In this document: positions 8,841-17,168 of the stretch, in pieces
Layout: each line of letters begins with the position of its first letter
Position numbering within the stretch: the stretch's first letter is position 1
From: CADEFX01 sp046154585
GTDB taxonomy: Bacteria; Pseudomonadota; Alphaproteobacteria; Rhizobiales; Hyphomicrobiaceae
DNA: 64,000 nt
Direction: 5' to 3'
NCBI GenBank assembly: GCA_046154585.1
Contig: JBJXDX010000153.1
Location: forward strand, 50,345-114,344
The notes under the pieces: generated by a model
What the model saw: the letters and a program-made list of their open reading frames with translations, nothing else
Database searches by the model: none
Told to the model about the DNA's origin: nothing
Translations under genes and position numbers: made by a program

Positions 8841-10451
8841 CTACTTCTTGGTGATGTTCCAGAGCACCATCAAGCCGGTGTTCGGCACGATGCCCTCCAG
8901 GCGGTCGGCGCGGTAGGTGTAGGGCGAATCCCACTGGCCGAACGGCAGGTAGACAACCTGCTCGATGGCGCGCGCCTGAAGGTCCTCCGCAATCTTCTTT
9001 TTCTCGGCGTCGGTCTGCGCGAACGCGTAGGCATTGCGCAGCTCCTCGATCTTGGCATCGCACGGCCAGCCGAACAGGCCCTTGTCGCAGGCGGCACCGA
9101 TCCAGGTGTGCAGCACAGGGTTGGCTGCACCGACCACGCCCATGGTGGTGACGAAGATGTTCCAGCCGCCCTGCGCCGGCGGCTCCTTCTTGGCGCGGCG
9201 CGAGACGACCGAGCCCCAGTCCATGGACTGCACATCGAGGTTCAGGCCGGCCTCACGCATGGCCTGAATCAGAACCTGTGTGGCGGGCGCGATGGTGTTG
9301 TGGTCGGTGGCGGCAAGAATGGTGATCGGCTCACCGTTGTAGCCGGCCTCCTTCATCATCTGCAGCGCCTTCTTGGGATTGTAGTCCTTCAGCATGGCAT
9401 TGCCCGCATCGCTCGCAAGCGGCGTGCCGCACGTGAGCATGCCGTGGCATACCTTGTAGAACTCCGGATTGCCGATGATGGCGCGCAGGAAGTCCTCCTG
9501 GTTGATCAGGTGATACATCGCCTGGCGCGCTTTGATGTTGTTGAAGGGTGGATGCAGGTGATTGAGGCGGACGAAGCCGGCGTTGGTGCCGAACTTACCG
9601 GTCTTCATGAGCTTGACGCCCTTAGCCTTCTCCAGGATCGGCAGGAAGTCGATGTTGGGATTTTCCCAGAAGTCGATCTCGCCATTGATGAGCGCCGACA
9701 TGGCCGTCTGCGGATCGGAAATCCAGACGAGCTCGATGCGATCGACACCGGCGACCTTGGAACCGGCGAATGAGGACGGCTTCTCGTTGCCGGGACGAGA
9801 CACGTAGTCGGGATTCTTGAGATAGACGGTCTTGCTGCCGGGGACCCACTCGTCCTTGGCGAATTTGAACGGCCCCGAGCCGATGGCCTCCTTGATCTGC
9901 TGCTGCGGATCGGTCTGCGCGTCCTGCTCGCGCATGATGACGGCCACCGAGGTGCCGCTCTTGCCCAATGTTTCCAGCACCATGCCGTAGGGCTTCGTCA
10001 GAACCATGCGGAAGGTCTTGAGGTCGACGGCCTCGACGCGATCGACGAAGGAGTAGAGCCGCTGCCCGGCGCTGTCGCGGGCGGCCCAGCGCTTGAGCGA
10101 GGCGATGACGTCCTTTGTCGTGACAGGCGAGCCGTCGTGGAACTTCAGCCCGTCGCGCAGCGTGAACGTATAGGTGAGCTTGTCCGCGCTGACCTCATAT
10201 TTGTCGACCATCTGCGGCCGGGGATTGAGATTGTCGTCGTTGCCGAACAGCGTGTCGTAGACGAGCATACCGTGAATGCCGGCGATGGTCTGCGTCGTCC
10301 AGAAGGGGTCGAGCGTGCGCACGTCGGCGTGCAGCACGGCGCGCAAAGTCTTCTGCGCATGGGCCGGGGATGGAGACGCCAGGGCCGCGACAGCGCAGGC
10401 GGCGAGCGCCAGACCGGACCGCATCAAAGCATGCCGCGTGCGAAAGCTCAT
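8841..10451 (-). CDS. Dipeptide-type ABC transporter periplasmic substrate-binding protein (DppA-like, SBP_bac_5)
   Basis: 536 residues from the ATG preceded by GGGGAGA. A Sec signal peptide covers about residues 1-32 (SGLALAACAVAALAS, cleavage after AHA). Family-5 features follow: LVYDTLF, then LRDGLKFHDGSPVTTKDV near residue 105, and GSGPFKFAKDEW. It captures the solute in the periplasm for the DppBCDF-like complex. Family 5 also binds heme, nickel, opines, glutathione and sugars, so dipeptide is only the default label. The gene lies 105 bases downstream of an M81 metallopeptidase. Confidence 0.92.
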   Translation of the reverse strand: MSFRTRHALMRSGLALAACAVAALASPSPAHAQKTLRAVLHADVRTLDPFWTTQTIAGIHGMLVYDTLFGNDDNLNPRPQMVDKYEVSADKLTYTFTLRDGLKFHDGSPVTTKDVIASLKRWAARDSAGQRLYSFVDRVEAVDLKTFRMVLTKPYGMVLETLGKSGTSVAVIMREQDAQTDPQQQIKEAIGSGPFKFAKDEWVPGSKTVYLKNPDYVSRPGNEKPSSFAGSKVAGVDRIELVWISDPQTAMSALINGEIDFWENPNIDFLPILEKAKGVKLMKTGKFGTNAGFVRLNHLHPPFNNIKARQAMYHLINQEDFLRAIIGNPEFYKVCHGMLTCGTPLASDAGNAMLKDYNPKKALQMMKEAGYNGEPITILAATDHNTIAPATQVLIQAMREAGLNLDVQSMDWGSVVSRRAKKEPPAQGGWNIFVTTMGVVGAANPVLHTWIGAACDKGLFGWPCDAKIEELRNAYAFAQTDAEKKKIAEDLQARAIEQVVYLPFGQWDSPYTYRADRLEGIVPNTGLMVLWNITKK

Positions 10452-10556
10452 CGCAACGTCTCCCCATCCAAAAAAGTACCTGGCGAGCAGTATGCAGGGA
10501 GGCCGGGCGCGGCACAATACGCGGGACCCCTACTGTGTGACCGACCACCCAGCGCT

Positions 10557-12026
10557 TCAAAAAATCAGTCCGGGAGAGGTGTTTTCGTCCAGCGGCCAGA
10601 TCGGCCGTTGCACGCGGACGTAGGGAATTTTGCGATAGTCGCGAGTGAGCGGCGCGTCGCTGTCGATGTAGATCACCTTCTTGGCGATGGGCCCGAACGC
10701 GGCCATGAAGTGGTTGGTGGACTTCACCACCACCAGCTTCTTGGCGCGCGGGTCGATGCCGAGATTGGTGAACAGCTCGAGCCCCAGCGCCTGGGTACGC
10801 TTGGTGATGAGCACCACCTCAATGCCGCCGACGCGGATGGCGGCGCAGTCGCCGAGCGGAACCTTGGTGGGGCCGAAGCTCTGCCAGCAGTCCTGGGCGA
10901 GGCCGATCACCTCCACGGTCGCATCCACAGGAACGCCGGATGCAGGCCCGATCTTGCCGCCGAAGCGCAGCGGTAAGGAGGCGCCGAGGCCGGCATCGAA
11001 GCACAGGCGCACGGCCACGGGGTCCCAGATCGGGCCGAGCGCCGCGTTGTCTGCATTGCGGGCGATCAGCTCGCGCAGGATGCTGGTGTTGTCGGAAGGG
11101 GCACCACCGCCGGCGTTGTCCGAGGGCTCGGCGATGACGACAGGGACCGCATTGAAGGCAAGTCCAGCCGCAACGCCGCCTGCCGTATCGAAAAACTCCG
11201 GCATGGTCTTGCCGCGCATGGAAACCATTTCCTCGCCGAGGCTGGTTGCCAGCGCGTCGGCCTTGGCCTTGTCGCCGTCCGTGACGACGAGCACCCGCGC
11301 GGATAGCTCGGAGACGTCGGCATACGGGAAGCAATGGCCTATGGAGATCGAAAGGATTCCGTCCTTGCCCTCAATGGCCTTGATCTTGTCGACGAAGGCG
11401 CGCATGAGCGGCAGCGTGGTCGGGTAACTCTGGATCTGGCGGCAGTCGTAGAGCGACATCACCGGCTTGACCTTCCCCCGCAGCGTGACGAGCACGAGGT
11501 CCAACACATCCTCGGCGCGCTCCACCACGTCGGTGTGCGGGAACTCCTTGTAGAGCACGATGATGTCGGCGAGGCGCACGCGCTTCAGCGTCAGGTGGCA
11601 ATGGGGATCGAGCTCGACGCCGATGACGCACTTGGGCCCGACGATGGCGCGCACGCGCTCGATGATATCGCCTTCCACATCCTCGTAGCCATACGCCACC
11701 ATGGCGCCGTGGAGGCCGAGCAGCACGGCATCGAGCGGCATCGCGGCTTTGAGCTGCCCTAGGATCTCGTCGCGCATGGTCTCGTAGTCCTTCCGGTTCG
11801 TCGTTCCGGCAGGACTGGCGGCGAAGCAGCTTCCCTCGATCAGGGTGAAGCCCTCGGCCTTGGCGCGGCGGCGCGCGACGAACAGCGGCGCCGTGCACAT
11901 GCGCGGGGCATCGTCTGGATGCTCGCCGGGGCGCAGGAATACGCTTTCCTTGTAGGAGGCGAGGCTGGTCGGCAACGGGGAGAAGGTGTTGGTCTCGGTA
12001 GCAAGCGTGGCGGCGAACAAGCGCAT
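10557..12026 (-). CDS. M81-family metallopeptidase, MlrC (microcystinase C) homologue
   Basis: 489 residues from the ATG preceded by AAAGGAGG. The N-terminus has the family hallmark ATETNTFSP (residues about 9-17). GLHGAMVAYGYED and ELDPHCHLTLKRV carry the likely zinc-binding Glu/His/Asp residues, and the second domain has AEPSDNAGGGAPSD. MlrC of microcystin degraders hydrolyses the linearised tetrapeptide. Most environmental homologues have unknown amide substrates. No signal peptide is visible, so it is probably cytoplasmic. It heads the leftward cluster ahead of the peptide-type ABC importer, which fits hydrolysis of the imported compound. Confidence 0.88.
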   Translation of the reverse strand: MRLFAATLATETNTFSPLPTSLASYKESVFLRPGEHPDDAPRMCTAPLFVARRRAKAEGFTLIEGSCFAASPAGTTNRKDYETMRDEILGQLKAAMPLDAVLLGLHGAMVAYGYEDVEGDIIERVRAIVGPKCVIGVELDPHCHLTLKRVRLADIIVLYKEFPHTDVVERAEDVLDLVLVTLRGKVKPVMSLYDCRQIQSYPTTLPLMRAFVDKIKAIEGKDGILSISIGHCFPYADVSELSARVLVVTDGDKAKADALATSLGEEMVSMRGKTMPEFFDTAGGVAAGLAFNAVPVVIAEPSDNAGGGAPSDNTSILRELIARNADNAALGPIWDPVAVRLCFDAGLGASLPLRFGGKIGPASGVPVDATVEVIGLAQDCWQSFGPTKVPLGDCAAIRVGGIEVVLITKRTQALGLELFTNLGIDPRAKKLVVVKSTNHFMAAFGPIAKKVIYIDSDAPLTRDYRKIPYVRVQRPIWPLDENTSPGLIF

Positions 12027-12116
12027 GTGGGCCTCCTTTGGGGCTGAGAGTGAAGCACTCATCCACGGCACAGAAAAGCCTGCCAACGATCGCGACCATG
12101 CGCACTTGTGGCCCCC

Positions 12117-12290
12117 GGATCCCGGCTCGCGCTCGCTTCATGGCGGAGCCATGCTCCGCTTGACGCTCGCTTGGCCGGGATGACAACTTGGGATAGTGCG
12201 CGGCCCCCAAAGTTTGTCATCCCGGGCAAGCGCGGGCCGTGGCAGTGTCGAATTGTGAGGCGTCAATTCCCGCGCGCGACCCGGGACCCA
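12117..12290. repeat. Intergenic nested inverted-repeat element
   Basis: The gap between the M81 gene and the monooxygenase gene is packed with complementary arms. The inner pair is CCGGGATGACAACTT (12175-12189) with AAGTTTGTCATCCCGG (12210-12225). The outer pair is GGATCCCGGCTCGCGC (12117-12132) with GCGCGACCCGGGACCCA (12274-12290), imperfect. Between them lie small hairpins such as ATGGC-GGA-GCCAT. This looks like a dispersed alphaproteobacterial palindromic intergenic element. It may also end transcription of the upstream operon, but there is no U-tract. Confidence 0.6.
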
Positions 12291-12302
12291 GAGTCAGGAT
12301 CG

Positions 12303-13922
12303 CTACGCCAGCGACAGCTCCTGGTAGCCCTTGGCGGCCACCTCATCGCAGCGGGCGCGATAAGCCGGTGCGCTGCCGCTGTAGCGCGCGATGATGCGCG
12401 TCTGCTTGCCGTCGATATTGGAGTTGATGCCGGTCATCCAGGAATTGACCTCGTTGGACAGCAGGCCGGCGCCCGCCGCCTTGACGTGATCGGTCCAGTC
12501 CGCGACCGACTCGGGGCGGGCATCGGCGCGAGTGAGGTTGTGCTCGCGCATGTAGCCGATGAGGTCGGTAACCCATTCGACGTTGTACTCGATGCTGCGC
12601 GGGATGTTGCCGAGCGCCGTATGCGGCCCCACCAGCATGAGCATGTTGGGAAAGCCCTCGACCTGGACGCCCATGAAGGTTTGCGGGCCGTGCACCCACT
12701 TATCCTTCAGCCTTTGCCCGGCTAGGCCCCTGATATCGATGCGATCGAAGCTGCCGGTGATGGCATCGAAGCCGGTGGCATAGATGATGATGTCGAATTC
12801 GTAATTGGCGTCGCTGGTCTTGATGCCGGTCGGCGTGATGCGCTCAATGGGCGTCTCCTTGATGTCCACGAGCCGGACGTTGGGCTGGTTGTAGACTTCG
12901 TAGTACCTTGTCTCCATCGGCACGCGGCGAGTGCCGAAGCCGTGGTCCTTGGGGATCAGCTTTTCGGCGACTTTGGGGTCCTTCACCCGCTCGCGAATCT
13001 TGCGTGCGACGAAATCGCTGACAATCGCGTTTGCCTCGAGATCCGTCAGCATGTCGCGGAAGTTGCCCTGCCACATGGCGAAGCCAGGCGTCGTGTAGAG
13101 CTTCTCGAGGAAGGCTTCGCGCTCCTGCGGCGTCACCTCGAATATGCTACGGGGATCAACTGTGTGTAGGAAGCAGGCGTAGGTTTCCTTGCAGCGCTTG
13201 AACATCTCTTCATAGTTGGCCTTGATCCGCGCCTGCGTCTCGGCGTCGATGGGACCGTTATGCAGAGGCTTGCACCAGTTCGGTGTGCGTTGAAATACCG
13301 TGAGGTGGCCGGCGGTCTTGGCGACCTCGGCAATGGTCTGCACGCCCGTGGCGCCAGTGCCAATCACGGCAACGCGCTTGCCTTCGAAGCGCACCGGCTC
13401 GTGCGGCCATGTGGCGGTGTGGCACGACTGGCCCGTGAACGTCTCCACGCCCGGAACACGCGGCATGGTCGGGGCCGACAGCGGACCGATGGCGGTGATG
13501 AGAAAGCGCGCGCGATGACGGCTGCCGTCCTGCAGCGTCACATCCCAGGCCCGGCTTTCGTCATTCCAATGGGCGGCGGTGACGCGGCTGCGGAACTGGA
13601 TATCTTTGCGCAAATCGAACTTGTCGGCGACGTAGTTGAGATAGCGCAGCGTCTCCGGCTGGGGAGCGAAATGCTCGGACCAGTTCCACTCCTCAAGCAG
13701 CTCCTTGGAGAAGGAGTACTGGTAGGAGTAGCTTTCGGAATCGAAGCGCGCGCCAGGATAGCGGTTCCAATACCAAGTGCCGCCGACCCCCGTGCCGGCT
13801 TCGAAGACGCGGACGCGCATGCCGAGCTCGCGCAGGCGGTAGAGCTGGTACATGCCCGAGATGCCGGCGCCGATGACAATGGCGTCGTAGTCCAAAGCCG
13901 CATCCGCATTGTGCTTTTGCAT
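12303..13922 (-). CDS. Flavin-containing Baeyer-Villiger-type monooxygenase
   Basis: 539 residues. Two Rossmann motifs are visible: GAGISG (18-23, FAD) and GTGATG (188-193, NADPH). Between them, residues 162-172 (FTGQSCHTATW) match the type I Baeyer-Villiger fingerprint F-x-G-x-x-x-H-x-x-x-W, followed by Pro. The enzyme would insert oxygen next to a ketone carbonyl to give an ester or lactone, using FAD, NADPH and O2. The substrate is unknown. The start is set by AAGGAGAG before the ATG. It lies 20 bases after the flavin oxidoreductase gene on the same strand, so the two form an operon. The frame continues upstream, but that part only mirrors the neighbouring gene. Confidence 0.9.
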   Translation of the reverse strand: MQKHNADAALDYDAIVIGAGISGMYQLYRLRELGMRVRVFEAGTGVGGTWYWNRYPGARFDSESYSYQYSFSKELLEEWNWSEHFAPQPETLRYLNYVADKFDLRKDIQFRSRVTAAHWNDESRAWDVTLQDGSRHRARFLITAIGPLSAPTMPRVPGVETFTGQSCHTATWPHEPVRFEGKRVAVIGTGATGVQTIAEVAKTAGHLTVFQRTPNWCKPLHNGPIDAETQARIKANYEEMFKRCKETYACFLHTVDPRSIFEVTPQEREAFLEKLYTTPGFAMWQGNFRDMLTDLEANAIVSDFVARKIRERVKDPKVAEKLIPKDHGFGTRRVPMETRYYEVYNQPNVRLVDIKETPIERITPTGIKTSDANYEFDIIIYATGFDAITGSFDRIDIRGLAGQRLKDKWVHGPQTFMGVQVEGFPNMLMLVGPHTALGNIPRSIEYNVEWVTDLIGYMREHNLTRADARPESVADWTDHVKAAGAGLLSNEVNSWMTGINSNIDGKQTRIIARYSGSAPAYRARCDEVAAKGYQELSLA

Positions 13923-13942
13923 TCTCGCTTCTCTCCTTCGGC

Positions 13943-15220
13943 TCACGGATTGAGCCGATCCTGCAGACGCTTCCAGCCGATGGCAAGGGCGATGCCGGTA
14001 GCACGCCAGCCGTGGAAGGGGATACGCTCGATAGATGTGGTTGGGAATGGGATGTCCTCGGCCCGCGCACCAGAGACGCGCTCGGCCAGCAGCTTGCCCA
14101 TCATGGTGGACATGGCGACGCCGCGCCCATTGTAACCGAGGCCGGCATAGAGGTTGGGCGCCAGCTCGTTCAGATGCGGTAGGTGATCCGTGGTGATGGC
14201 GACGTTGCCGGCCCAACGGAACTGGATGCGCGGCTCGCCGAGAATCGGCATCATCGCCTTGAGGCGCGCCATCACTGGACTGAACGCGTTCGGATCCTCC
14301 GTCTCCTGCTGGTTGGCGCGTCCGCCGAAGATAAGACGGCCCTTGCCATCGATGCTGAACCAGTTCAGCACACGGCGCGTCTCGGAGACGCCTTCGCGGC
14401 CCGGGAGGATCACCTTGCGCAGATTGTCGGACAAAGGTTCGGTAGCGACGACGGAGGACAGCACGGGAATGACAGTCTCGGCGAGTCCGGGCCAGAGGTT
14501 GTCGGTGTAACCATTGGTGCAGAGCACGGCCTTCGGCGCCGTCACGGAGCCGCCGGAGGTCGAGACTTTCCAACCCTGCCCGACGCGCTCGAGGCTCAAG
14601 ACCCGGCTGTCGCCATGGATTTGCGCACCCGCTGCAGCCGCCGCGTGAGCGAGGCCGCGCGAATAGGAGAGCGGATTGACGGTGCCGCCGCCGCGATGAA
14701 AGTACGCGCCGACGTAGTCACCGCCGCCAACACGCGAGCGCACCTCGTCGGCATCGAGTACGGCGACGTCCGCGCCTTCCGCCGACCATTCCTCGGCGCG
14801 CCGGCGCACTTCGGCCATGCCCTTCGGGCCGGGAGCACCCTGAATCCAGCCGTTGCGGGCGGCATCGCACTCGATGTTGAGGCGCTTGATGAGATCGAAG
14901 ACGAGATCGGCCGTGCCGCCGACCGCCCTGGTGAGACGGCGGCCCAGATCGTCGCCGTACTTGGCGCGCATCTCGGACGGATCGAGCTTGAGGCCGGGGA
15001 TGACCTGGCCGCCGTTGCGCCCCGACGCGCCCCAACCCGGCTCGTTGGCTTCGAGCAGGACAGCGTTAATCCCGCGTTCTGCGAGGTGCAGTGCCGTCGA
15101 CAAGCCGGTGAAGCCGCCGCCGACGATGACGCAATCGGCGGTCACATGCCCTTTGAGCGGCGGATAGGAAACGGGAGGCGTGGCGGTCGAGGCCCACAAG
15201 GACTTAGGCAACGGCTTCAT
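13943..15220 (-). CDS. FAD-dependent amine/amino-acid oxidoreductase (DAO family, PuuB-like)
   Basis: 425 residues. The dinucleotide fold is near residue 32 (VIVGGGFTGLSTALHLAERG), followed by the DAO-family stretch WGASGRNGGQVIPG, and near the C-terminus LYAGLGYNGRGVAMS, which closes over the flavin. The opening (LPKSLWASTA) and overall order resemble gamma-glutamylputrescine oxidase PuuB, which removes the amine of gamma-glutamylputrescine as ammonia with H2O2. A polyamine-type ABC importer lies 3.3 kb away, which fits but does not prove amine catabolism. It heads an operon with the monooxygenase and is divergent from the M20 deacylase. Confidence 0.85.
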   Translation of the reverse strand: MKPLPKSLWASTATPPVSYPPLKGHVTADCVIVGGGFTGLSTALHLAERGINAVLLEANEPGWGASGRNGGQVIPGLKLDPSEMRAKYGDDLGRRLTRAVGGTADLVFDLIKRLNIECDAARNGWIQGAPGPKGMAEVRRRAEEWSAEGADVAVLDADEVRSRVGGGDYVGAYFHRGGGTVNPLSYSRGLAHAAAAAGAQIHGDSRVLSLERVGQGWKVSTSGGSVTAPKAVLCTNGYTDNLWPGLAETVIPVLSSVVATEPLSDNLRKVILPGREGVSETRRVLNWFSIDGKGRLIFGGRANQQETEDPNAFSPVMARLKAMMPILGEPRIQFRWAGNVAITTDHLPHLNELAPNLYAGLGYNGRGVAMSTMMGKLLAERVSGARAEDIPFPTTSIERIPFHGWRATGIALAIGWKRLQDRLNP

Positions 15221-15330
15221 GGTCTCGATCCGGCTCCGGCTGCACGCGCGTCGGCCCGTTTAATCATATTTGCAGGGGCGATGGAATGATCGATAGTGCA
15301 AGGCTGAATAGAGGAAACGGGGAGACCAGT

Positions 15331-16578
15331 GTGAGTACGGATCGCCAGCAACTCCTGGATTGGATCGAGCGCGACCGCGACGAGCTTGTGAGCTTTTTGC
15401 AGGCGTTCGTGCGGCACAAGAGCCCCAACCCGCCGGGCGATACGCGCGAGGTCGCCCGTTTCATTACCGGGTTCTTGGACAAGCAGAGGTTGCCTTACCG
15501 CATCATCGCGCCGCATCACGAAATGCCGAACATCGTCGGAGCGTTCGACGGCGCTTCGCCCGGCCGCCATCTCGTGCTTAACGGACACATCGATGTGTTT
15601 CCGGTGGCCGATGACGGCGCTGGCTGGAGCAAGGACCCGTGGGGCGGCGAGATCGTCGACGGCAAGGTCTACGGCCGCGGCGTGGCCGACATGAAGGCCG
15701 GCACGACCGCATCGATCTTCACATATAACTACCTGCACCGTCTGAAGGACAAGATCAAAGGCAAGCTGACGCTGACGGCCGTCTCGGACGAGGAGACGTT
15801 CGGACCTTACGGTGCGCGCTATCTCATGGAGCATCATCCGGAGGTGCATGGCGACGCGCTGCTCAACGGCGAGCCGTCGAGCCCGTTCAGTGTGCGCTTC
15901 GGCGAGAAAGGGCCGTTGTGGCTGGAGGTGACCGTCAACACGCCCGGCGCTCACGGCGCCTACACGCATGCGAGCAAGAGCGCGACCAAGACCGCCATGG
16001 CGATTGCAGCCGAGCTGGAGAAGCTGGTCGAGATCAGGCCGGAGCTTTCCGACAACGTGCGCACGGCCATCGATGCAGGCCGCGCAACTATGGACCGCGC
16101 CATGGGCCCGGGTGCCGGCGACATCGTCGACAAGGTCACGCTCAACATCGGCACGATCAAGGGTGGCGTGAAGGTCAACATGGTGCCGTCGAGCGCCACC
16201 TTCGAACCCGACATCCGCCTGCCGCTCGGCGTGACACGCGAGCGGGTGCTGGCCGAGGTCGAGAAGATCATGAAGGCGTTCCCCGAGGCGACGGTCAAAG
16301 AGACCAACTGCAACCTGCCGTCATGGGTCGATCCCGACTGCGAGATCATCCGCATCGTGCAGAAAAACGTCGAGGCGCTGCGCGGATTCAAGCCGCAGCC
16401 GATCGTCAGCCTCGGCGGCACGGACGCGCGGCTCTGGCGCTACCGAAACATCCAGGCGTGCGTCTATGGGCCGTTCCCGCACGGCATGGGCTCGTTCGAC
16501 GAGCATGTCGATATCGAGGATTTCCTGCACATCGTGCGCACGCACGTGCTCTCGGCCTACGATTTCCTCACCGCGTAG
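15331..16578 (+). CDS. M20-family ArgE/DapE-like deacylase or peptidase
   Basis: 415 residues from a GTG preceded by GGGGAGA; an ATG 45 bases upstream is also possible. The M20 metal site is intact: GHIDVFP (His), GRGVADMKAG (bridging Asp), VSDEETFGP (catalytic Glu and its neighbour), NGEPSS, and the C-terminal His in GSFDEHVD. The dimerisation domain sits in the middle (HGAYTHASKSATK). M20 enzymes of this branch hydrolyse N-acyl or N-succinyl amino acids or small peptides. It is transcribed divergently from the amine-oxidase/monooxygenase pair, so it may act on an amide intermediate of the same pathway. Its end overlaps the converging small gene by 11 bases. Confidence 0.88.
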   Translation: MSTDRQQLLDWIERDRDELVSFLQAFVRHKSPNPPGDTREVARFITGFLDKQRLPYRIIAPHHEMPNIVGAFDGASPGRHLVLNGHIDVFPVADDGAGWSKDPWGGEIVDGKVYGRGVADMKAGTTASIFTYNYLHRLKDKIKGKLTLTAVSDEETFGPYGARYLMEHHPEVHGDALLNGEPSSPFSVRFGEKGPLWLEVTVNTPGAHGAYTHASKSATKTAMAIAAELEKLVEIRPELSDNVRTAIDAGRATMDRAMGPGAGDIVDKVTLNIGTIKGGVKVNMVPSSATFEPDIRLPLGVTRERVLAEVEKIMKAFPEATVKETNCNLPSWVDPDCEIIRIVQKNVEALRGFKPQPIVSLGGTDARLWRYRNIQACVYGPFPHGMGSFDEHVDIEDFLHIVRTHVLSAYDFLTA

Positions 16579-17083
16579 GCTGATCAGCCTTGGTCAGCAC
16601 CAGGGTCAGACCGATCAGCGAGCTGTTGTTGAACTGGATCTCGATGATCTGCCTCGGGCCGTTGATGACCACGTTCATGTTGGCGCTGAGGTCCGTGCCC
16701 GTGACCATCACCTGAAAGCCGCGCGGGGTCACCTTGCCGCTGAGGTCACCGCGCATATTGCGGGTCAGCTCGCTCCATGAGCCAGTGATGGCTCCGGCAG
16801 AATGTACGATGTGGCTCTGCACCTCGATGCTGCCGCTGGCCGAGGCGCAGCGTACGGTCTGCTTGAGCTGATGGGAGTCAGCCGGGATGTAGGTGACGCG
16901 GCACTTCACGCTCTCGCTGTTGGCGTCCTTGATGCCAAGGAAGCCTTCGCCGACCCAGCGGCCGACGAGCTTGTCGAGTGGCGATGCGGGCTCGACCGGC
17001 GCCGAGCGAAGCGCCGTTGTATGAGCAGCCGCCAAGAACAGGCCAAACGCCGCCACGGCCAAGCTTTTCCAGACAAGCTGCAT
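16568..17083 (-). CDS. Small exported protein of unknown function
   Basis: 171 residues from the ATG preceded by GAGGCGGGACGAC. A signal peptide is clear (SLAVAAFGLFLAAAHTTA). The mature part begins DKLVGRWVGEGFLG and alternates short strands (CRVTYIPADSHQLKQTVRC, FQVMVTGTDLS, QIIEIQFNN), suggesting a beta-barrel or lipocalin-like fold. Two cysteines about 20 residues apart could form a disulfide. I do not recognise a named family. The 3' end overlaps the converging M20 gene. Confidence 0.65.
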   Translation of the reverse strand: MQLVWKSLAVAAFGLFLAAAHTTALRSAPVEPASPLDKLVGRWVGEGFLGIKDANSESVKCRVTYIPADSHQLKQTVRCASASGSIEVQSHIVHSAGAITGSWSELTRNMRGDLSGKVTPRGFQVMVTGTDLSANMNVVINGPRQIIEIQFNNSSLIGLTLVLTKADQPTR

Positions 17084-17168
17084 GTCGTCCCGCCTCTGAT
17101 TCGTGCGCGACATCAGGAAAACGCACGGAGCCGGCCTTCGCAACAAGCGCCTGAGCGCAGCGGCGCGA

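Noticed and set aside
13923..14573. Apparent fusion of the monooxygenase to an upstream domain
   Set aside because: The extra sequence is a shadow of the amine-oxidase-like gene. A strong ribosome site marks the real start at 13922.
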